In this document: piece after piece, positions 31,034 through 41,075 of the stretch | Position numbering within the stretch: the first letter of the stretch is position 1 | How the letters are laid out: each line of letters opens with the position of its first letter | Source of the DNA: Paraburkholderia sediminicola | GTDB lineage: Bacteria > Pseudomonadota > Gammaproteobacteria > Burkholderiales > Burkholderiaceae | Direction of reading: 5' to 3' | Assembly (NCBI RefSeq): GCF_902859805.1 | Contig: NZ_CADIKC010000003.1 | Location: 1-64,000 of the forward strand | DNA length: 64,000 nt | Position numbers and translations under genes: made by a program | Notes under the pieces: generated by a model | What the model saw: the letters and a program-made list of their open reading frames with translations, nothing else | What the model was told of the DNA's origin: nothing | Database searches by the model: none

Positions 31034-31930
31034 TCAGGTCTGCACGTGCTGTGCTTCGCGCTCGCGCTGGCCCGCGAGCGGGTCGCGGCGCACCAGCAGC
31101 ATGTGAATCTGGCGGGCGTCGCCGCGCAGAATCTCGAAGATCAGATCGTCGAGACGGACTTTTTCGCCGCGATGCGGCACCCGTCCGAAATGATGCGTGA
31201 CGAGACCGCCGATCGTATCGACTTCGTCGTCCGGGAAATGCGTGCCGAAGGCTTCGTTGAACTGCTCGATCTCCGTGAGTGCGCGCACGCGGAAGCGGCC
31301 GTCCGGCGAGGCGATGATGTTGCCGCTTTCCTCGTCGAAATCGTATTCGTCTTCGATATCGCCGACGATCTGTTCCAGCACGTCTTCGATCGTGATCAGG
31401 CCGGCCACGCCGCCGTATTCGTCGACCACCACCGCGAGGTGATTGCGATTCACGCGGAAATCATGCAGCAGCACGTTCAGGCGCTTGGACTCCGGGATGA
31501 AGACGGCGGGGCGCAGCATGCCGCGCACGTCGAATTCGTCTTCCGCGTAGTAGCGCAGCAGGTCTTTCGCGAGCAGCACACCAATGATGTTGTCGCGATT
31601 GCCTTCGAATACCGGATAGCGCGAGTGCGCTTTTTCCAGCACGTAGGGGATGAATTCGGCGGGATTGTCCGCGATGTTGATCGCGTCCATTTGAGCGCGC
31701 GGCACCATGATGTCGCGGGCGCTGAGTTCGGACACCTGGAATACGCCCTCGATCATCGACAGCGAGTCGGCGTCGATCAGGTTGCGCTCGTGCGCGTCCT
31801 GCAGAATTTCCAGAAGTTCGGCCCGCGAGTCGGGCTCGGGCGAGATGAAGTCGGTCAGACGCTCAAGAAGTGAGCGTTTTTCCTGTGGTTTGTCGCTAGT
31901 TCGGTGTCGACTGGGATACGTGTCGTTCAT
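31034..31930 (-). CDS. corC: CBS-domain protein CorC/YbeX
   Basis: 298 residues. Two CBS domains (VFQVSELSARDIMVPRAQMD to VVDEYGGVAGLITIEDVLEQ) and a C-terminal CorC_HlyC domain (DGRFRVRALTEIEQFNE onward). It lacks a membrane domain, as in E. coli YbeX, which affects cobalt/magnesium efflux and ribosome metabolism. The start at 31930 gives MNDTYPSRH; upstream in-frame sequence looks non-coding. It is separated from chaC by 232 bases. Confidence 0.93.
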   Translation of the reverse strand: MNDTYPSRHRTSDKPQEKRSLLERLTDFISPEPDSRAELLEILQDAHERNLIDADSLSMIEGVFQVSELSARDIMVPRAQMDAINIADNPAEFIPYVLEKAHSRYPVFEGNRDNIIGVLLAKDLLRYYAEDEFDVRGMLRPAVFIPESKRLNVLLHDFRVNRNHLAVVVDEYGGVAGLITIEDVLEQIVGDIEDEYDFDEESGNIIASPDGRFRVRALTEIEQFNEAFGTHFPDDEVDTIGGLVTHHFGRVPHRGEKVRLDDLIFEILRGDARQIHMLLVRRDPLAGQREREAQHVQT

Positions 31931-32162
31931 GGTAGTGCGCCCGGCGAGACTGGGCGCGCTGTTGCAGAGCATTAAGGATACACCAGGCACATGGCAGGAC
32001 CGTGTCCCGCCGGGCTGGGCGATGAGTGAAGCAGTGATGAACCCGCCCGGCCGCGTGCGGTGGGCATGGGTCAATCCTAACTGATTACGCGAGGAAAAGC
32101 GTTTTCGAGCAAAAAAGTAAGGATCGAGCGGTGCGCCGACCTGCGCGCGGCTGCGTCTGCGC

Positions 32163-32876
32163 TTATTGCGCCGAGCCCTGGCCCGTTTGCCGGTCAGCGT
32201 CATGACCGGCCTCGCGCCTTTCTTCGCGGCAACGCTCGAGCAGTGCTTCGAGCGCACGGTCGGGCATGCCGCTTTCGCGCAGCGCGTGGACGGTGCGGCT
32301 GACGTAGTCGAGCGTGGTGCCGTAGCGGCCGCTCGCGCAGCCGAACACGGTTTTGACGACCTCGTCGCGCAGTTTGCCGGTGTAGGTCGGCACGTCGCGC
32401 CGCATCACGAACGCGAGCGCGTCGACGCGCCGGCCGTCAGCGAGCACGCACGGCAGCCACGTCGGGCGGTACGAACCCATCGGCATTTCGCGGCGCCACA
32501 GTGCTTCCAGATGCGGCATCGCGCCCTCGGCGGCGAGGCGGAAGGCGATGCCGGAGCACGAGCCGCCGCGATCGAGCGCGAGCACGAGACCCGGCTGTTC
32601 GGGCGTGCCGCGATTCACGCGCGACCACAGATACAGTCCGCGGTGATAACCATGCACTTTCGAGCGGGCCGCTTCGACGGAAGGCAGACCGGGATTCCAG
32701 ATCAGCGAACCATAACCGAACAGCCACAGATCGCTCTTGCGGTCCCAGTCGCGCAACGTGCATTCGAGCGATGCGCGCAACTCCTCCTCAGTCAGCAGCC
32801 GCGGCTCGCCGAGCGCGGGCGGGTAGTCCGGGCAGGGCGTGCTTCGCGTATCGGTTTCAGGGGAGGACGTGCTCAC
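32163..32876 (-). CDS. ChaC-family gamma-glutamylcyclotransferase
   Basis: 237 residues. The substrate-binding YGSL motif is in LWLFGYGSLIWNPG (about residue 55) and the presumed catalytic Glu in LWRREMPMGSY, both typical of ChaC. It would release 5-oxoproline and Cys-Gly from glutathione. The start codon is GTG. It sits between ybeY and corC, which are neighbours in E. coli. The 12-residue C-terminus (DADRQTGQGSAQ) is disordered-looking. Confidence 0.88.
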   Translation of the reverse strand: MSTSSPETDTRSTPCPDYPPALGEPRLLTEEELRASLECTLRDWDRKSDLWLFGYGSLIWNPGLPSVEAARSKVHGYHRGLYLWSRVNRGTPEQPGLVLALDRGGSCSGIAFRLAAEGAMPHLEALWRREMPMGSYRPTWLPCVLADGRRVDALAFVMRRDVPTYTGKLRDEVVKTVFGCASGRYGTTLDYVSRTVHALRESGMPDRALEALLERCREERREAGHDADRQTGQGSAQ

Positions 32877-32915
32877 GGTAGTTTCTGACGGAGAGGGTAA
32901 AGAGGTTGGGAAAGA

Positions 32916-33377
32916 CTATTGGTAAGGATCCGGGAAACCGAGCTTGCCGAGGATTTCGGTTTCGATCGCTTCCATCTCCTCGGCTTCTTCCTCGACCTCG
33001 TGGTCGTAGCCTTGTGCGTGCAAGGTGCCGTGCACCAGCAGATGCGCGTAGTGTGCGATCAGCGGCTTACCCTGTTCGGCGGCTTCTTTTTCGACTACCG
33101 GACAGCACAGGATCAGATCGCCCGTCACCGGATCGTCTTCCGATTCGGCGTACGCAAACGTCAGCACATTGGTGGAGTAATCCTTGCCGCGATAGGTGCG
33201 GTTCAGCGTGCGGCCTTCTTCGGCATCGACGAAACGCACGGTCAGCTCGCCGTCCGCGAAGAGCGCCGCCTTGATCCAGCCGGCCACGGTGGCGCGCGGC
33301 AGCAGCGCCTTATGTTCCGGCCAGGTCTTGGCGGCGGGGAATTGCAGATTCAACGTCAGTTTCGGTGCGCGGCTCAT
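32916..33377 (-). CDS. ybeY: Endoribonuclease YbeY (rRNA maturation factor)
   Basis: 153 residues. The UPF0054 zinc motif HxxxHxxxxxH is seen in [12 protein letters not shown], with [16 protein letters not shown] in front. It is involved in 16S 3'-end maturation and 70S quality control. Short acidic C-terminal helix ([11 protein letters not shown]). Located next to phoH as usual. Confidence 0.96.
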   Translation of the reverse strand: MSRAPKLTLNLQFPAAKTWPEHKALLPRATVAGWIKAALFADGELTVRFVDAEEGRTLNRTYRGKDYSTNVLTFAYAESEDDPVTGDLILCCPVVEKEAAEQGKPLIAHYAHLLVHGTLHAQGYDHEVEEEAEEMEAIETEILGKLGFPDPYQ

Positions 33378-33432
33378 GCTTGATCGGTTTGTTGCCTGGT
33401 TTGCTGCGGCCTGTCCAGTGGAGTTCGGCGCA

Positions 33433-33472
33433 AAATTAACGACGCAGATTGGCGACGTAAATTAACGACGCA
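33433..33472. repeat. Short direct repeat between ybeY and phoH
   Basis: AAATTAACGACGCA occurs at 33433-33446 and again at 33459-33472, a 26-bp period, within the 97-base spacer. No function is apparent. Confidence 0.7.
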
Positions 33473-33474
33473 AT

Positions 33475-34548
33475 CTAGCGCGAATCCGCCGGACTGGCGG
33501 TTTTCTGCGAATGCGCATCGTACGCCTCCACAATTCGCGCGACCAGCGGATGCCGCACCACGTCCGCGCTCGTGAAGCGCGTGAGCGCGATGCCGCGCAC
33601 GTCCGCCAGCACCTGCTGCGCTTCGATCAACCCGCTCTTGTGACCACGCGGCAAGTCGACCTGAGTCGTGTCGCCGGTGACCACGGCCTTCGAGCCGAAG
33701 CCGATCCGCGTGAGGAACATCTTCATCTGTTCGGGCGTCGTGTTCTGCGCTTCGTCGAGGATGATGAATGCGTGATTCAGCGTGCGGCCGCGCATGTACG
33801 CGAGCGGCGCGATTTCGATCATCTGCCGCTCGAACATCTTGGCGGTCTTGTCGAAACCGAGCAGGTCGTACAGCGCGTCATACAACGGACGCAGATACGG
33901 ATCGACCTTCTGTGCCAGATCGCCCGGCAGGAAGCCGAGGCGTTCGCCCGCTTCGACGGCCGGGCGCGTCAACACGATGCGTTTAACCTGATCGCGCTCC
34001 AGCGCGTCCACCGCGCAAGCCACCGCGAGATAGGTCTTGCCCGTTCCCGCCGGACCGATGCCGAACGTCACGTCGTGCGAAATGATCTGCTTCAGATATT
34101 CGCGTTGCATCGGCGTGCGGCCGCGCAGGTCGGCGCGGCGCGTGTACAGCTTCGGGCCGAGTTCTTCGAGGTCGTCGTCGCCGCTGTCGGCGGGCTGATC
34201 GAACGGGTGATCCGGATTGCCCGGAAAGCGCGGGTCCAGCGCTTCCGCGCTGTGGCCGTTGCCGTTCGCGCGATGGCGTGCCGGCTGACGCACTTCAACG
34301 AGCGCGAGCTGGATGTCGTCGACCGACAGAGGCTTCTGCGAGTTGTCGTAGAACTTTTCGAGCGCGGTGAGCGCGAGTTTCGCGCCACGCCCGCGAATCG
34401 TGATGCGGTGGCCACGGCGTTGCAGCGTCACGTCGAGCGCCTGCTCGATCTGCCGCAGATTTTCGTCGAGCGGTCCGCAGAGGTTGGCGAGCCGCGCGTT
34501 GTCGTCGCGCGGAGCGGTGAATTCCAGATGCTGCTGAGTGGTCTTCAA
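33475..34548 (-). CDS. phoH: PhoH-like ATPase YbeZ
   Basis: 357 residues, P-loop ATPase of the PhoH family. Walker [12 protein letters not shown] lies about residue 155 and Walker B in [10 protein letters not shown]. The N-terminal KH-like part ([16 protein letters not shown] residues) suggests RNA binding; it partners with YbeY. The start is read as TTG at 34548 ([10 protein letters not shown]), as no ATG is suitably placed and residues upstream are not conserved; spacing to a ribosome site is poor, so this start is uncertain. Confidence 0.9.
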   Translation of the reverse strand: MKTTQQHLEFTAPRDDNARLANLCGPLDENLRQIEQALDVTLQRRGHRITIRGRGAKLALTALEKFYDNSQKPLSVDDIQLALVEVRQPARHRANGNGHSAEALDPRFPGNPDHPFDQPADSGDDDLEELGPKLYTRRADLRGRTPMQREYLKQIISHDVTFGIGPAGTGKTYLAVACAVDALERDQVKRIVLTRPAVEAGERLGFLPGDLAQKVDPYLRPLYDALYDLLGFDKTAKMFERQMIEIAPLAYMRGRTLNHAFIILDEAQNTTPEQMKMFLTRIGFGSKAVVTGDTTQVDLPRGHKSGLIEAQQVLADVRGIALTRFTSADVVRHPLVARIVEAYDAHSQKTASPADSR

Positions 34549-34594
34549 GGCGGAGGATCGATCCTGTGGGGTTCGTGACGCTGGCTGGCGTCGC

Positions 34595-35968
34595 TCAGTG
34601 GGTGGTTGCGGGCGCGTCGTCGTGCACCAGCACGAGCTCGCCACGTAACGAATGTGGGTACGCATGGACGATTTTCACGTCCACCATCTGGCCGATCAGC
34701 CGCGCGTGCGACGCGATCGGCGCCGGGAAATTCACCACGCGGTTGTTCTCGGTACGGCCCGCGAGTTCGTTCGGGTCCTTGCGCGCCGGGCGCTCGACCA
34801 GAATCCGCTCGATCTTGCCGACCATCGAATCGCTGATGCGCTGCACGTTTTCTTCGATCGTAGCCTGCAAATATTGCAGACGTTTGAGCTTCACTTCACG
34901 CGGGGTGTCGTCGTGCAGATTCGCGGCCGGCGTGCCGGGACGCGGGCTGTAGATGAACGAGAAGCTGGTGTCGTACTTCATCTCGTGGACCAGCGCCATC
35001 ATCTTGTCGAAGTCTTCTTCCGTCTCGCCCGGGAAGCCGACGATCATGTCCGTCGACAACGACAGGTCAGGGCGGATCGCGCGCAGCTTGCGGATCACCG
35101 ACTTGTATTCGAGCACCGTGTAGCCGCGCTTCATCGCCATCAGGATGCGGTCGGAGCCGTGCTGCACCGGCAGATGCAGGTGGCTGACGAGCTTCGGCAC
35201 CTTGGCGTACGTGTCGATCAGGCGCTGCGTGAATTCCTTCGGATGCGAGGTGGTGTAGCGAATCCGTTCGATGCCCGGAATGTCCGCGACGTATTCGATC
35301 AACTGGGCGAAGTCGGCGATTTCCGACGAACCGAGCGTGATGCCGGCGCGGTAAGCATTCACGTTCTGGCCGAGCAGCGTGACTTCACGCACGCCCTGGT
35401 CGGCGAGGCCGGCGATTTCAGTCAGCACGTCGTCGAGCGGTCGCGACACTTCTTCACCGCGCGTGTACGGCACGACGCAGTAGCTGCAGTACTTGCTGCA
35501 ACCTTCCATGATCGACACGAACGCGCTCGCGCCATCCACGCGCGCCGGCGGCAGGTGATCGAACTTTTCGATTTCCGGGAACGAGATGTCGACCTGAGCG
35601 CGGCCGCTTTCGCGGCGCTTGTCGATCATTTGCGGCAGACGGTGCAGCGTTTGCGGCCCGAATACGAGATCGACATACGGTGCGCGCGCGACGATCGATG
35701 CGCCTTCCTGGCTCGCCACGCAACCGCCCACGCCGATGATCAGATTCGGGTTCGCCTCTTTCAACTCGCGCACACGGCCGAGTTCGGAGAAGACTTTCTC
35801 CTGCGCTTTTTCGCGCACCGAGCAGGTATTGAAGAGAATAACGTCCGCGTCTTCCGGGGTATCGGTCTTGACGAGGCCTTCAGCCGCGCCGAGTACGTCG
35901 ACCATTTTGTCGGAGTCGTACTCGTTCATCTGGCAGCCGTAGGTCTTTACATAAACTTTCTTGGTCAT
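34595..35968 (-). CDS. miaB: tRNA-2-methylthio-N6-dimethylallyladenosine synthase
   Basis: 457 residues, radical-SAM methylthiotransferase. The N-terminal domain holds three Cys ([30 protein letters not shown]) for one cluster; the radical-SAM CxxxCxxC is in [13 protein letters not shown]; a C-terminal TRAM domain binds tRNA. Modifies A37 next to the anticodon. It heads the miaB-phoH-ybeY-chaC-corC-lnt block. Start at 35968 gives [13 protein letters not shown], the family N-terminus. Confidence 0.97.
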   Translation of the reverse strand: MTKKVYVKTYGCQMNEYDSDKMVDVLGAAEGLVKTDTPEDADVILFNTCSVREKAQEKVFSELGRVRELKEANPNLIIGVGGCVASQEGASIVARAPYVDLVFGPQTLHRLPQMIDKRRESGRAQVDISFPEIEKFDHLPPARVDGASAFVSIMEGCSKYCSYCVVPYTRGEEVSRPLDDVLTEIAGLADQGVREVTLLGQNVNAYRAGITLGSSEIADFAQLIEYVADIPGIERIRYTTSHPKEFTQRLIDTYAKVPKLVSHLHLPVQHGSDRILMAMKRGYTVLEYKSVIRKLRAIRPDLSLSTDMIVGFPGETEEDFDKMMALVHEMKYDTSFSFIYSPRPGTPAANLHDDTPREVKLKRLQYLQATIEENVQRISDSMVGKIERILVERPARKDPNELAGRTENNRVVNFPAPIASHARLIGQMVDVKIVHAYPHSLRGELVLVHDDAPATTH

Positions 35969-36140
35969 CGATTTTCGCCGGTCGCAGTGGTTAACCTGGG
36001 GGCGTCGTTTAAAAGGTGGAGAGAGGTGAAAACGTGCGGACGGCCCCGCAGGGCAGCGCCTGGGCTTGCTTGAGCCCGCTTGGGCCTGCTTGGACCTATT
36101 CCGGTCCACTTTCAATGCACGTTTGCAGCGTAGCTCAATA

Positions 36141-37124
36141 TTATAGCCCTTCACCGGATGCGGTTTCCGCGGCGGCCTGAGCTCGGGGCCGCTCCGACGG
36201 CAAGCCCAGCAGGCTTTCCAGTTCGTCCGACACTTGTGCGAAGCGTTCGCTCAGAAAATCGAGCAGCACGCGCACGCGCGGCGCCATGAAGCGGTTGCGG
36301 TGGTAGAGCGCGTGCAGCGGCGCGTCCGGGTAGCGCCATTCGGGCAACAGGATTTTCAGGCAGTCGCCGCGCAAGTCCGCTTCCACGTCCCACATCGATT
36401 TGATGACGATCCCGTAGCCGCGCCGCGCCCATTCGCGGGCCACCGCGCCGTCGTTGGTTTCCCGCGACGTTTCGAACGGCACCGTGTAGTGCTGCACTTC
36501 CTCGCCGCGCGTGAAACGCCATTCGTTGGCCGGGCCGGATGCGGTTCCGAGCACGATGCAGTCAAAATTCGCCAGATCGTGCGGGTCCTTCGGCTCGCCC
36601 TTGCGCGCGATGTAGTCCGGCGACGCGCACAGCACACGGCGGTTCGGCGCCAGCTTGCGGGCGATGAGCGAGCTGTCCTGCGGCACGCCGAAGCGGATCG
36701 CCAGATCGATGTCTTCCTGCACCAGATTCGATAGCGAATCCGACAGCGTCAGCGCGAACGTGACTTCCGGGTAGAGCGCGTTGAACTCGTCGAGCCAGTG
36801 CATCAGCAGGTTGCGCCCGAAGTCCGAGGTCGCGGAGATCCGCACCTTGCCGCGCACCACGCCCTGGCCGGCTTGCAGGGCGGCCTCGGCGTCGTCGAGC
36901 GACTGCAGCGCCTGGCGGCAGCAGTTCAGGTAGAGGCGGCCTTCGTCCGTGAGCCTCAACTGGCGGGTGGTGCGCTCGAACAGGCGCGTTTTCAGGCCGG
37001 TTTCGAGTTTGGCCAGCCGCGCGCTGGCGGCGGCTGGCGTCAGACCCATCTTGCGGCCCGCCGCCGACAGGCTGCCTTGCTGCGCCGCTTCGACGAACAG
37101 GCGGATATCACCGAGGTTATCCAT
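36141..37124 (-). CDS. LysR-type transcriptional regulator
   Basis: 327 residues. N-terminal HTH in [20 protein letters not shown], LysR effector domain after residue 90 ([14 protein letters not shown]). It is transcribed away from the VOC-MFS pair and likely controls both itself and that pair through the TTTCAAA sites at 37132-37159. Effector unknown; family members of this type (YafC/DmlR-like) often regulate adjacent efflux genes. Confidence 0.9.
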   Translation of the reverse strand: MDNLGDIRLFVEAAQQGSLSAAGRKMGLTPAAASARLAKLETGLKTRLFERTTRQLRLTDEGRLYLNCCRQALQSLDDAEAALQAGQGVVRGKVRISATSDFGRNLLMHWLDEFNALYPEVTFALTLSDSLSNLVQEDIDLAIRFGVPQDSSLIARKLAPNRRVLCASPDYIARKGEPKDPHDLANFDCIVLGTASGPANEWRFTRGEEVQHYTVPFETSRETNDGAVAREWARRGYGIVIKSMWDVEADLRGDCLKILLPEWRYPDAPLHALYHRNRFMAPRVRVLLDFLSERFAQVSDELESLLGLPSERPRAQAAAETASGEGL

Positions 37125-37131
37125 CGTGATC

Positions 37132-37159
37132 TTTCAAAACAATTTGAAAATGTTTCAAA
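37132..37159. promoter_or_regulatory. TTTCAAA repeat operator in the LysR/VOC intergenic region
   Basis: Three copies of a 7-base half-site are present: TTTCAAA (37132-37138), its mirror TTTGAAA (37143-37149), and TTTCAAA (37153-37159). The first two form a perfect inverted repeat with a 4-base centre. Placement just upstream of the LysR start suits autoregulation. Confidence 0.6.
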
Positions 37160-37239
37160 TGCTACGCCAATTATCAAATCGACGTGTTGCGCCCACAATG
37201 CACTCCTCGTAAACCCTTGTGCTCAGTGCAGCCCACGCC

Positions 37240-37641
37240 ATGCAACTCGATCACGCAACGATCGTCACCGCCGACCTCGACACCGCCCGACGTTTCTTCG
37301 TCGACGTCGCCGGGCTGACGGCGGGCGCGCGTCCGCCGTTTTCGATCGATGGCTACTGGCTGTATGCAAACGGCCGGCCAGTGATTCATCTGATCGATGA
37401 GACGGTTCCCGCCGTAGCGGGCAGGGCCGCGCCGCGCATCGACCATGTCGCCTTCCGGCTGGAGAGTGCCGACGAGTGGGTGGCGCTCCTGCGGCGCCTG
37501 CATGCGGCCGACATGCCTTATCAGCTTGCCGAGGTGCCACAGATGGGGCCGCAGCAAGCCGAACTGCAGTTGTTCGTCGCACTCGCGCCGGGTGTGGTCA
37601 TCGAATTCGTCACGGCGCTGCGCACCGCCCATCGTGGCTAA
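37240..37641 (+). CDS. VOC-superfamily (glyoxalase/bleomycin-resistance fold) protein
   Basis: 133 residues. MQLDHATIVTADLDTARRFF starts the first beta-alpha-beta-beta-beta module; the second has IDHVAFRLES and VIEFV, with His and Glu at usual metal positions. Start at 37240 is preferred over a GTG 21 bases earlier. The enzyme may modify a toxic small molecule, with the MFS exporter 31 bases downstream removing it. Substrate unknown. Confidence 0.85.
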   Translation: MQLDHATIVTADLDTARRFFVDVAGLTAGARPPFSIDGYWLYANGRPVIHLIDETVPAVAGRAAPRIDHVAFRLESADEWVALLRRLHAADMPYQLAEVPQMGPQQAELQLFVALAPGVVIEFVTALRTAHRG

Positions 37642-37672
37642 CACGCTCAACTTTAGAACCTGGAGTAGAAAA

Positions 37673-38839
37673 ATGCCCATTCCATTACTGGCGCTCGCAA
37701 TCAGCGCTTTCGCGATCGGCACGACCGAGTTCGTGATCATGGGCTTGTTGCCCGAGGTCGCGCGTGATCTGGCTGTGTCGATTCCGTCGGCCGGTTTGCT
37801 GGTGAGCGGCTATGCGCTCGGCGTCGCCGTCGGTGCGCCGCTGCTCGCGGTGGTCACCAGCAAGATGCCGCGCAAGCTCGCGTTGCAGTTGCTGATGGGC
37901 GTGTTCATCGTCGGCAATACGTTGTGCGCGGTCGCATCGGACTATTCGGTGCTGATGATTGCGCGCGTGGTGACGTCGTTTGCGCATGGCTCGTTCTTTG
38001 GCATCGGCGCAGTGGTGGCGGCTTCGCTCGTGCCGGCCGAAAAGCGGGCAAGCGCCATTGCGCTGATGTTCACCGGTTTGACGCTCGCGAATGTGCTCGG
38101 CGTGCCGTTCGGGACGTTCGTCGGCCAGGAGTTTGGCTGGCGTGCGGCGTTCTGGATCGTCAGCGCATTTGGCGTGCTGTCGCTGGCGGGCGTGTCGTTG
38201 CTGGTGCCGAATCGCCATGATTCCGGCCCGGTTGGCCTGGGTCACGAGGTGCGCGTGCTGAAGGACCCGCAAGTCTGGACGGCGCTCGCGATGACGGTGC
38301 TAGGTTTCGGCGGTGTGTTTGTCGTGTTCACCTACATCGCGCCGATTCTGGAGCAAGTGAGCGGTTTTTCGCCGCGTGGCGTGACGCTGATTCTCGTGCT
38401 GTTCGGCGTCGGTCTTACCATTGGCAACACCGTGGGCGGCAAGCTTGCGGATCGGGCTTTGATGCCTTCGCTGATGGGCATTCTCGTGGCGCTCGCGGTG
38501 GTGATGGCGATCTTCGCGCGGACCAGCCACTCGCAGGTGGCGGCGGCGATTACCATTTTCGTGTGGGGCATTGCGGCGTTCGCAACGGTGCCGCCGTTGC
38601 AGATGCGTGTGGTCGAGAAGGCCGCTGCTGCGCCGAATCTGGCTTCGACGCTGAATATCGGCGCCTTCAACGTGGGCAACGCGGGCGGCGCGTGGCTCGG
38701 CGGACTGGTGATCAATCACGGTCACTCGCTCGATACGCTGCCGTGGGTCGCAGCGGCGGTTAGCGTGGTGGCGTTGTTGCTCACGTGGTTCGCGGCGCGG
38801 ATGGATGCGCCGGCAAGGACCGTGGCGCAAAGCGCCTGA
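37673..38839 (+). CDS. MFS efflux transporter (DHA1, AraJ/YdhP-like)
   Basis: 388 residues with twelve membrane segments. The opening ALAISAFAIGTTEFVIMGLL and RVVTSFAHGSFFGIGAVVAA match the arabinose-efflux/purine ribonucleoside exporter branch of DHA1. TGGAG precedes the ATG by about seven bases. Forms an operon with the VOC gene and is divergent from LysR. Confidence 0.9.
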   Translation: MPIPLLALAISAFAIGTTEFVIMGLLPEVARDLAVSIPSAGLLVSGYALGVAVGAPLLAVVTSKMPRKLALQLLMGVFIVGNTLCAVASDYSVLMIARVVTSFAHGSFFGIGAVVAASLVPAEKRASAIALMFTGLTLANVLGVPFGTFVGQEFGWRAAFWIVSAFGVLSLAGVSLLVPNRHDSGPVGLGHEVRVLKDPQVWTALAMTVLGFGGVFVVFTYIAPILEQVSGFSPRGVTLILVLFGVGLTIGNTVGGKLADRALMPSLMGILVALAVVMAIFARTSHSQVAAAITIFVWGIAAFATVPPLQMRVVEKAAAAPNLASTLNIGAFNVGNAGGAWLGGLVINHGHSLDTLPWVAAAVSVVALLLTWFAARMDAPARTVAQSA

Positions 38840-39072
38840 GTTTGAGCGGGCGCACCCGACGTCCCAGGGTGTGATTGAGTGCGTGTGAGTGTGCTCAACC
38901 GCATCTGCCCCAAATACGCCCATATGAAAAATTCGCACAAGCTTTGCGAGAATCGTCCTCCGCAATGCTGATAACAGTGTGAAGATAACTTCGTTGGGCG
39001 CAGCAAGCCGCGATGCTATCTTGCTTCCACTAACCGCTTGCCCGCCGTCCGGCGGCGCTCCTGGAGGCAATC

Positions 39073-39762
39073 ATGCATTCCCCGCTTGCGCTGGTTCGCG
39101 ATCCCACGGCTGACACCGATGCGTCGCCGCGTGCCGCTGAACCTTTCGATGCTCTTGAACATCTGGTTGGCGTGAATCTCGCCCGTTTGCGCGCCGAGCG
39201 CCAACTTTCGCTCGACGCTCTGGCCCGCGCCTCGGGCGTCTCGCGAGCGATGCTCGCGCAGATCGAATCGGCACGCAGCGTGCCGTCGATCAAGGTGCTG
39301 TGCAAAGTGGCATCGGCGCTGAAGGTATCAGTAGCGGCGTTCTTGCGACGTCATGCGACTAACGGCTTCGAGCATTTACCGGCGGAGCGGTCGTCGCGGC
39401 TCGTCAGTTCGAATGGGCGTTATTCGGCCCGGCCGCTTTATCCCGACGCCGAGCCGACCGCCGCCGAGTTTCACGAGCTGCGTATCGCGCCGCTGCATAC
39501 CGAGGCCGGCACGCGCCGCGCGCCGGGCACCACGGTGAATCTGGTGGTGAGCGAAGGCACGCTGGAAGTCAGTGTGCACGACCAGCGCCAATTGCTGGCC
39601 ACGGGCGATGCGATCGTGTTCGACGCCGACCAGCCGCACAGCCTGCGCAATCCCGGCGACACCGAAGCGCGCGCGTTTCGCGTTACGTTGAAGGCGGAAA
39701 CGCCGCCGCGCTGGGATGTGCCCGCGCAGCACGATTTGACACGCCAGGCCGCACCGGTTTGA
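39073..39762 (+). CDS. XRE-type regulator with cupin domain
   Basis: 229 residues. An XRE helix-turn-helix (RLRAERQLSLDALARASGVS, about residues 37-56) is followed by a cupin_2 barrel near residues 130-215 (TVNLVVSEGTLEV, GDAIVFDADQPHSLRN). Members of this architecture sense small molecules and control catabolic or transport genes. An N-terminal extension of 27 residues is Pro/Ala-rich. GGAGG lies about six bases before the ATG. No obvious partner gene is adjacent. Confidence 0.88.
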   Translation: MHSPLALVRDPTADTDASPRAAEPFDALEHLVGVNLARLRAERQLSLDALARASGVSRAMLAQIESARSVPSIKVLCKVASALKVSVAAFLRRHATNGFEHLPAERSSRLVSSNGRYSARPLYPDAEPTAAEFHELRIAPLHTEAGTRRAPGTTVNLVVSEGTLEVSVHDQRQLLATGDAIVFDADQPHSLRNPGDTEARAFRVTLKAETPPRWDVPAQHDLTRQAAPV

Positions 39763-39908
39763 CCGGAGCGACGAATGCAGTTTTTCAGGCGGATGTGCTG
39801 TCAAAGTCGGCGATGAAGCCGGGATGTCCGTCTAGTCCGTAGGGGTTGCGCTGCAGGTTTCGCGCGACTGTTGTATTCTTTGCCGGCCGGTCAATCCGGC
39901 AATCAGTG

Positions 39909-40092
39909 CGTCTTCAGGGCGGGGCGAAATTCCCCACCGGCGGTATGCCGGCAGCGCGAAAGCGTGAGCCGGTGAGCCCGCGAGCGCCCGTGTCGTTCAG
40001 CTTTCAGCGTATCGAAAGCGCAGCGGGGTCAGCAGATCTGGTGAGAAGCCAGAGCCGACGGTTAGAGTCCGGATGGAAGAAGATGTGCAGAT
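39909..40092 (+). promoter_or_regulatory. FMN riboswitch (RFN element)
   Basis: The conserved core is read directly: TCTTCAGGGCGGGGCGAAAT at 39911-39930, CCCCACCGGCGGTA just after, AGCCCGCGAGCG near 39975, GGTCAGCAGATCTGGTGAGA at 40027-40046, and CCGACGGTTAGAGTCCGGAT before GGAAGA at about 40084. It binds FMN and lowers ribB expression. Downstream, GCGCCG (about 40141) can pair with CGGCGC (about 40164) ahead of a T-rich run, a possible expression platform. Confidence 0.95.
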
Positions 40093-40219
40093 AGTCATGT
40101 TCGTTTCCGTGATGCCGCCAGAGGTTTGGGCGGTGGGCGAGCGCCGCTTTGCGCGGCGTTCAACGGCGCGTCTTTGTCTGTTTGCAATGCCCTGAAACGT
40201 TTTTCGCCCAACTTTTGCG

Positions 40220-40954
40220 ATGAGCGTTTCAACTATGTCCTTTGCTACTTTTCCTGCTCCGTCGGTGATTGCGGATAGCGCATCACTTGACCTCCCCCTG
40301 CTCGCCACCGAGCCCGTTCCGCCGCGTATCGCCGCCGCCTTGCAAGCCATGCGCGATGGCCGCGCTGTCGTTCTGCAAGACGACCACGACCGTGAGAACG
40401 AAGCCGATCTGATTGTTTCCGCCGAGCGTCTTTCCGTCGAAACCATGGCCTTGCTGATCCGCGAATGCAGCGGCATCGTCTGCCTGTGCCTGCCCGACGA
40501 GAAGATTCGCGCGCTTGAGCTGCCGCCGATGTCTGTCAACAACGAAAGCCGTCACGGCACCGCGTTCACGGTCTCGATCGAAGCGCGCGATGGCGTGACC
40601 ACGGGTGTGTCCGCACTCGATCGCGTGACGACAATCCGCGCGGCTATCAACGATACGGCGAAGCCTGCCGACATTGTGCGTCCGGGCCACGTGTTTCCGC
40701 TGCGTGCGCAGCCGGGCGGCGTGCTCGCGCGTCGCGGCCATACCGAAGGCACGGTCGATCTGGCGATTCTCGCGGGTCTGAAGCCGGCCGGCGTGCTGTG
40801 TGAACTGATGAACGCCGACGGTACGATGACGCGCGGCGCGGATGTGGAGCGCTTCGCTCAGCAACACAATCTGCCGATGCTGACGATCGCCGAGCTGGTG
40901 GAATTCCGCCAGGCACTGGCGACGGCGCGTGAGTTGGTCGCGGATGAGGTTTGA
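40220..40954 (+). CDS. ribB: 3,4-dihydroxy-2-butanone-4-phosphate synthase
   Basis: 244 residues, single-domain RibB. Active-site [11 protein letters not shown] (about residue 54) and HTEGTVDLA are present. It turns ribulose-5-phosphate into the four-carbon precursor of riboflavin. No GTP cyclohydrolase II domain is attached. An ATG five codons later (40235) is an alternative start. Controlled by the FMN riboswitch about 130 bases upstream. Confidence 0.94.
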   Translation: MSVSTMSFATFPAPSVIADSASLDLPLLATEPVPPRIAAALQAMRDGRAVVLQDDHDRENEADLIVSAERLSVETMALLIRECSGIVCLCLPDEKIRALELPPMSVNNESRHGTAFTVSIEARDGVTTGVSALDRVTTIRAAINDTAKPADIVRPGHVFPLRAQPGGVLARRGHTEGTVDLAILAGLKPAGVLCELMNADGTMTRGADVERFAQQHNLPMLTIAELVEFRQALATARELVADEV

Positions 40955-40979
40955 TGTGATTTAACGTGAGTGTTAAATG

Positions 40980-41008
40980 AAAGAGACCGGCTGCGTGTCG
41001 GTCTCTTT
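40980..41008 (+). terminator. Terminator of ribB
   Basis: AAAGAGACC (40980-40988) pairs with GGTCTCTTT (41000-41008). Only a short T stretch follows in the stem itself; bidirectional function toward the convergent immunity-like gene is likely. Confidence 0.7.
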
Positions 41009-41075
41009 CGCGACTTAGGCGTGTGTCATGACACCACGTGATGCCCGAACACTTAGATGTTCCGGGTGAGTGAGT

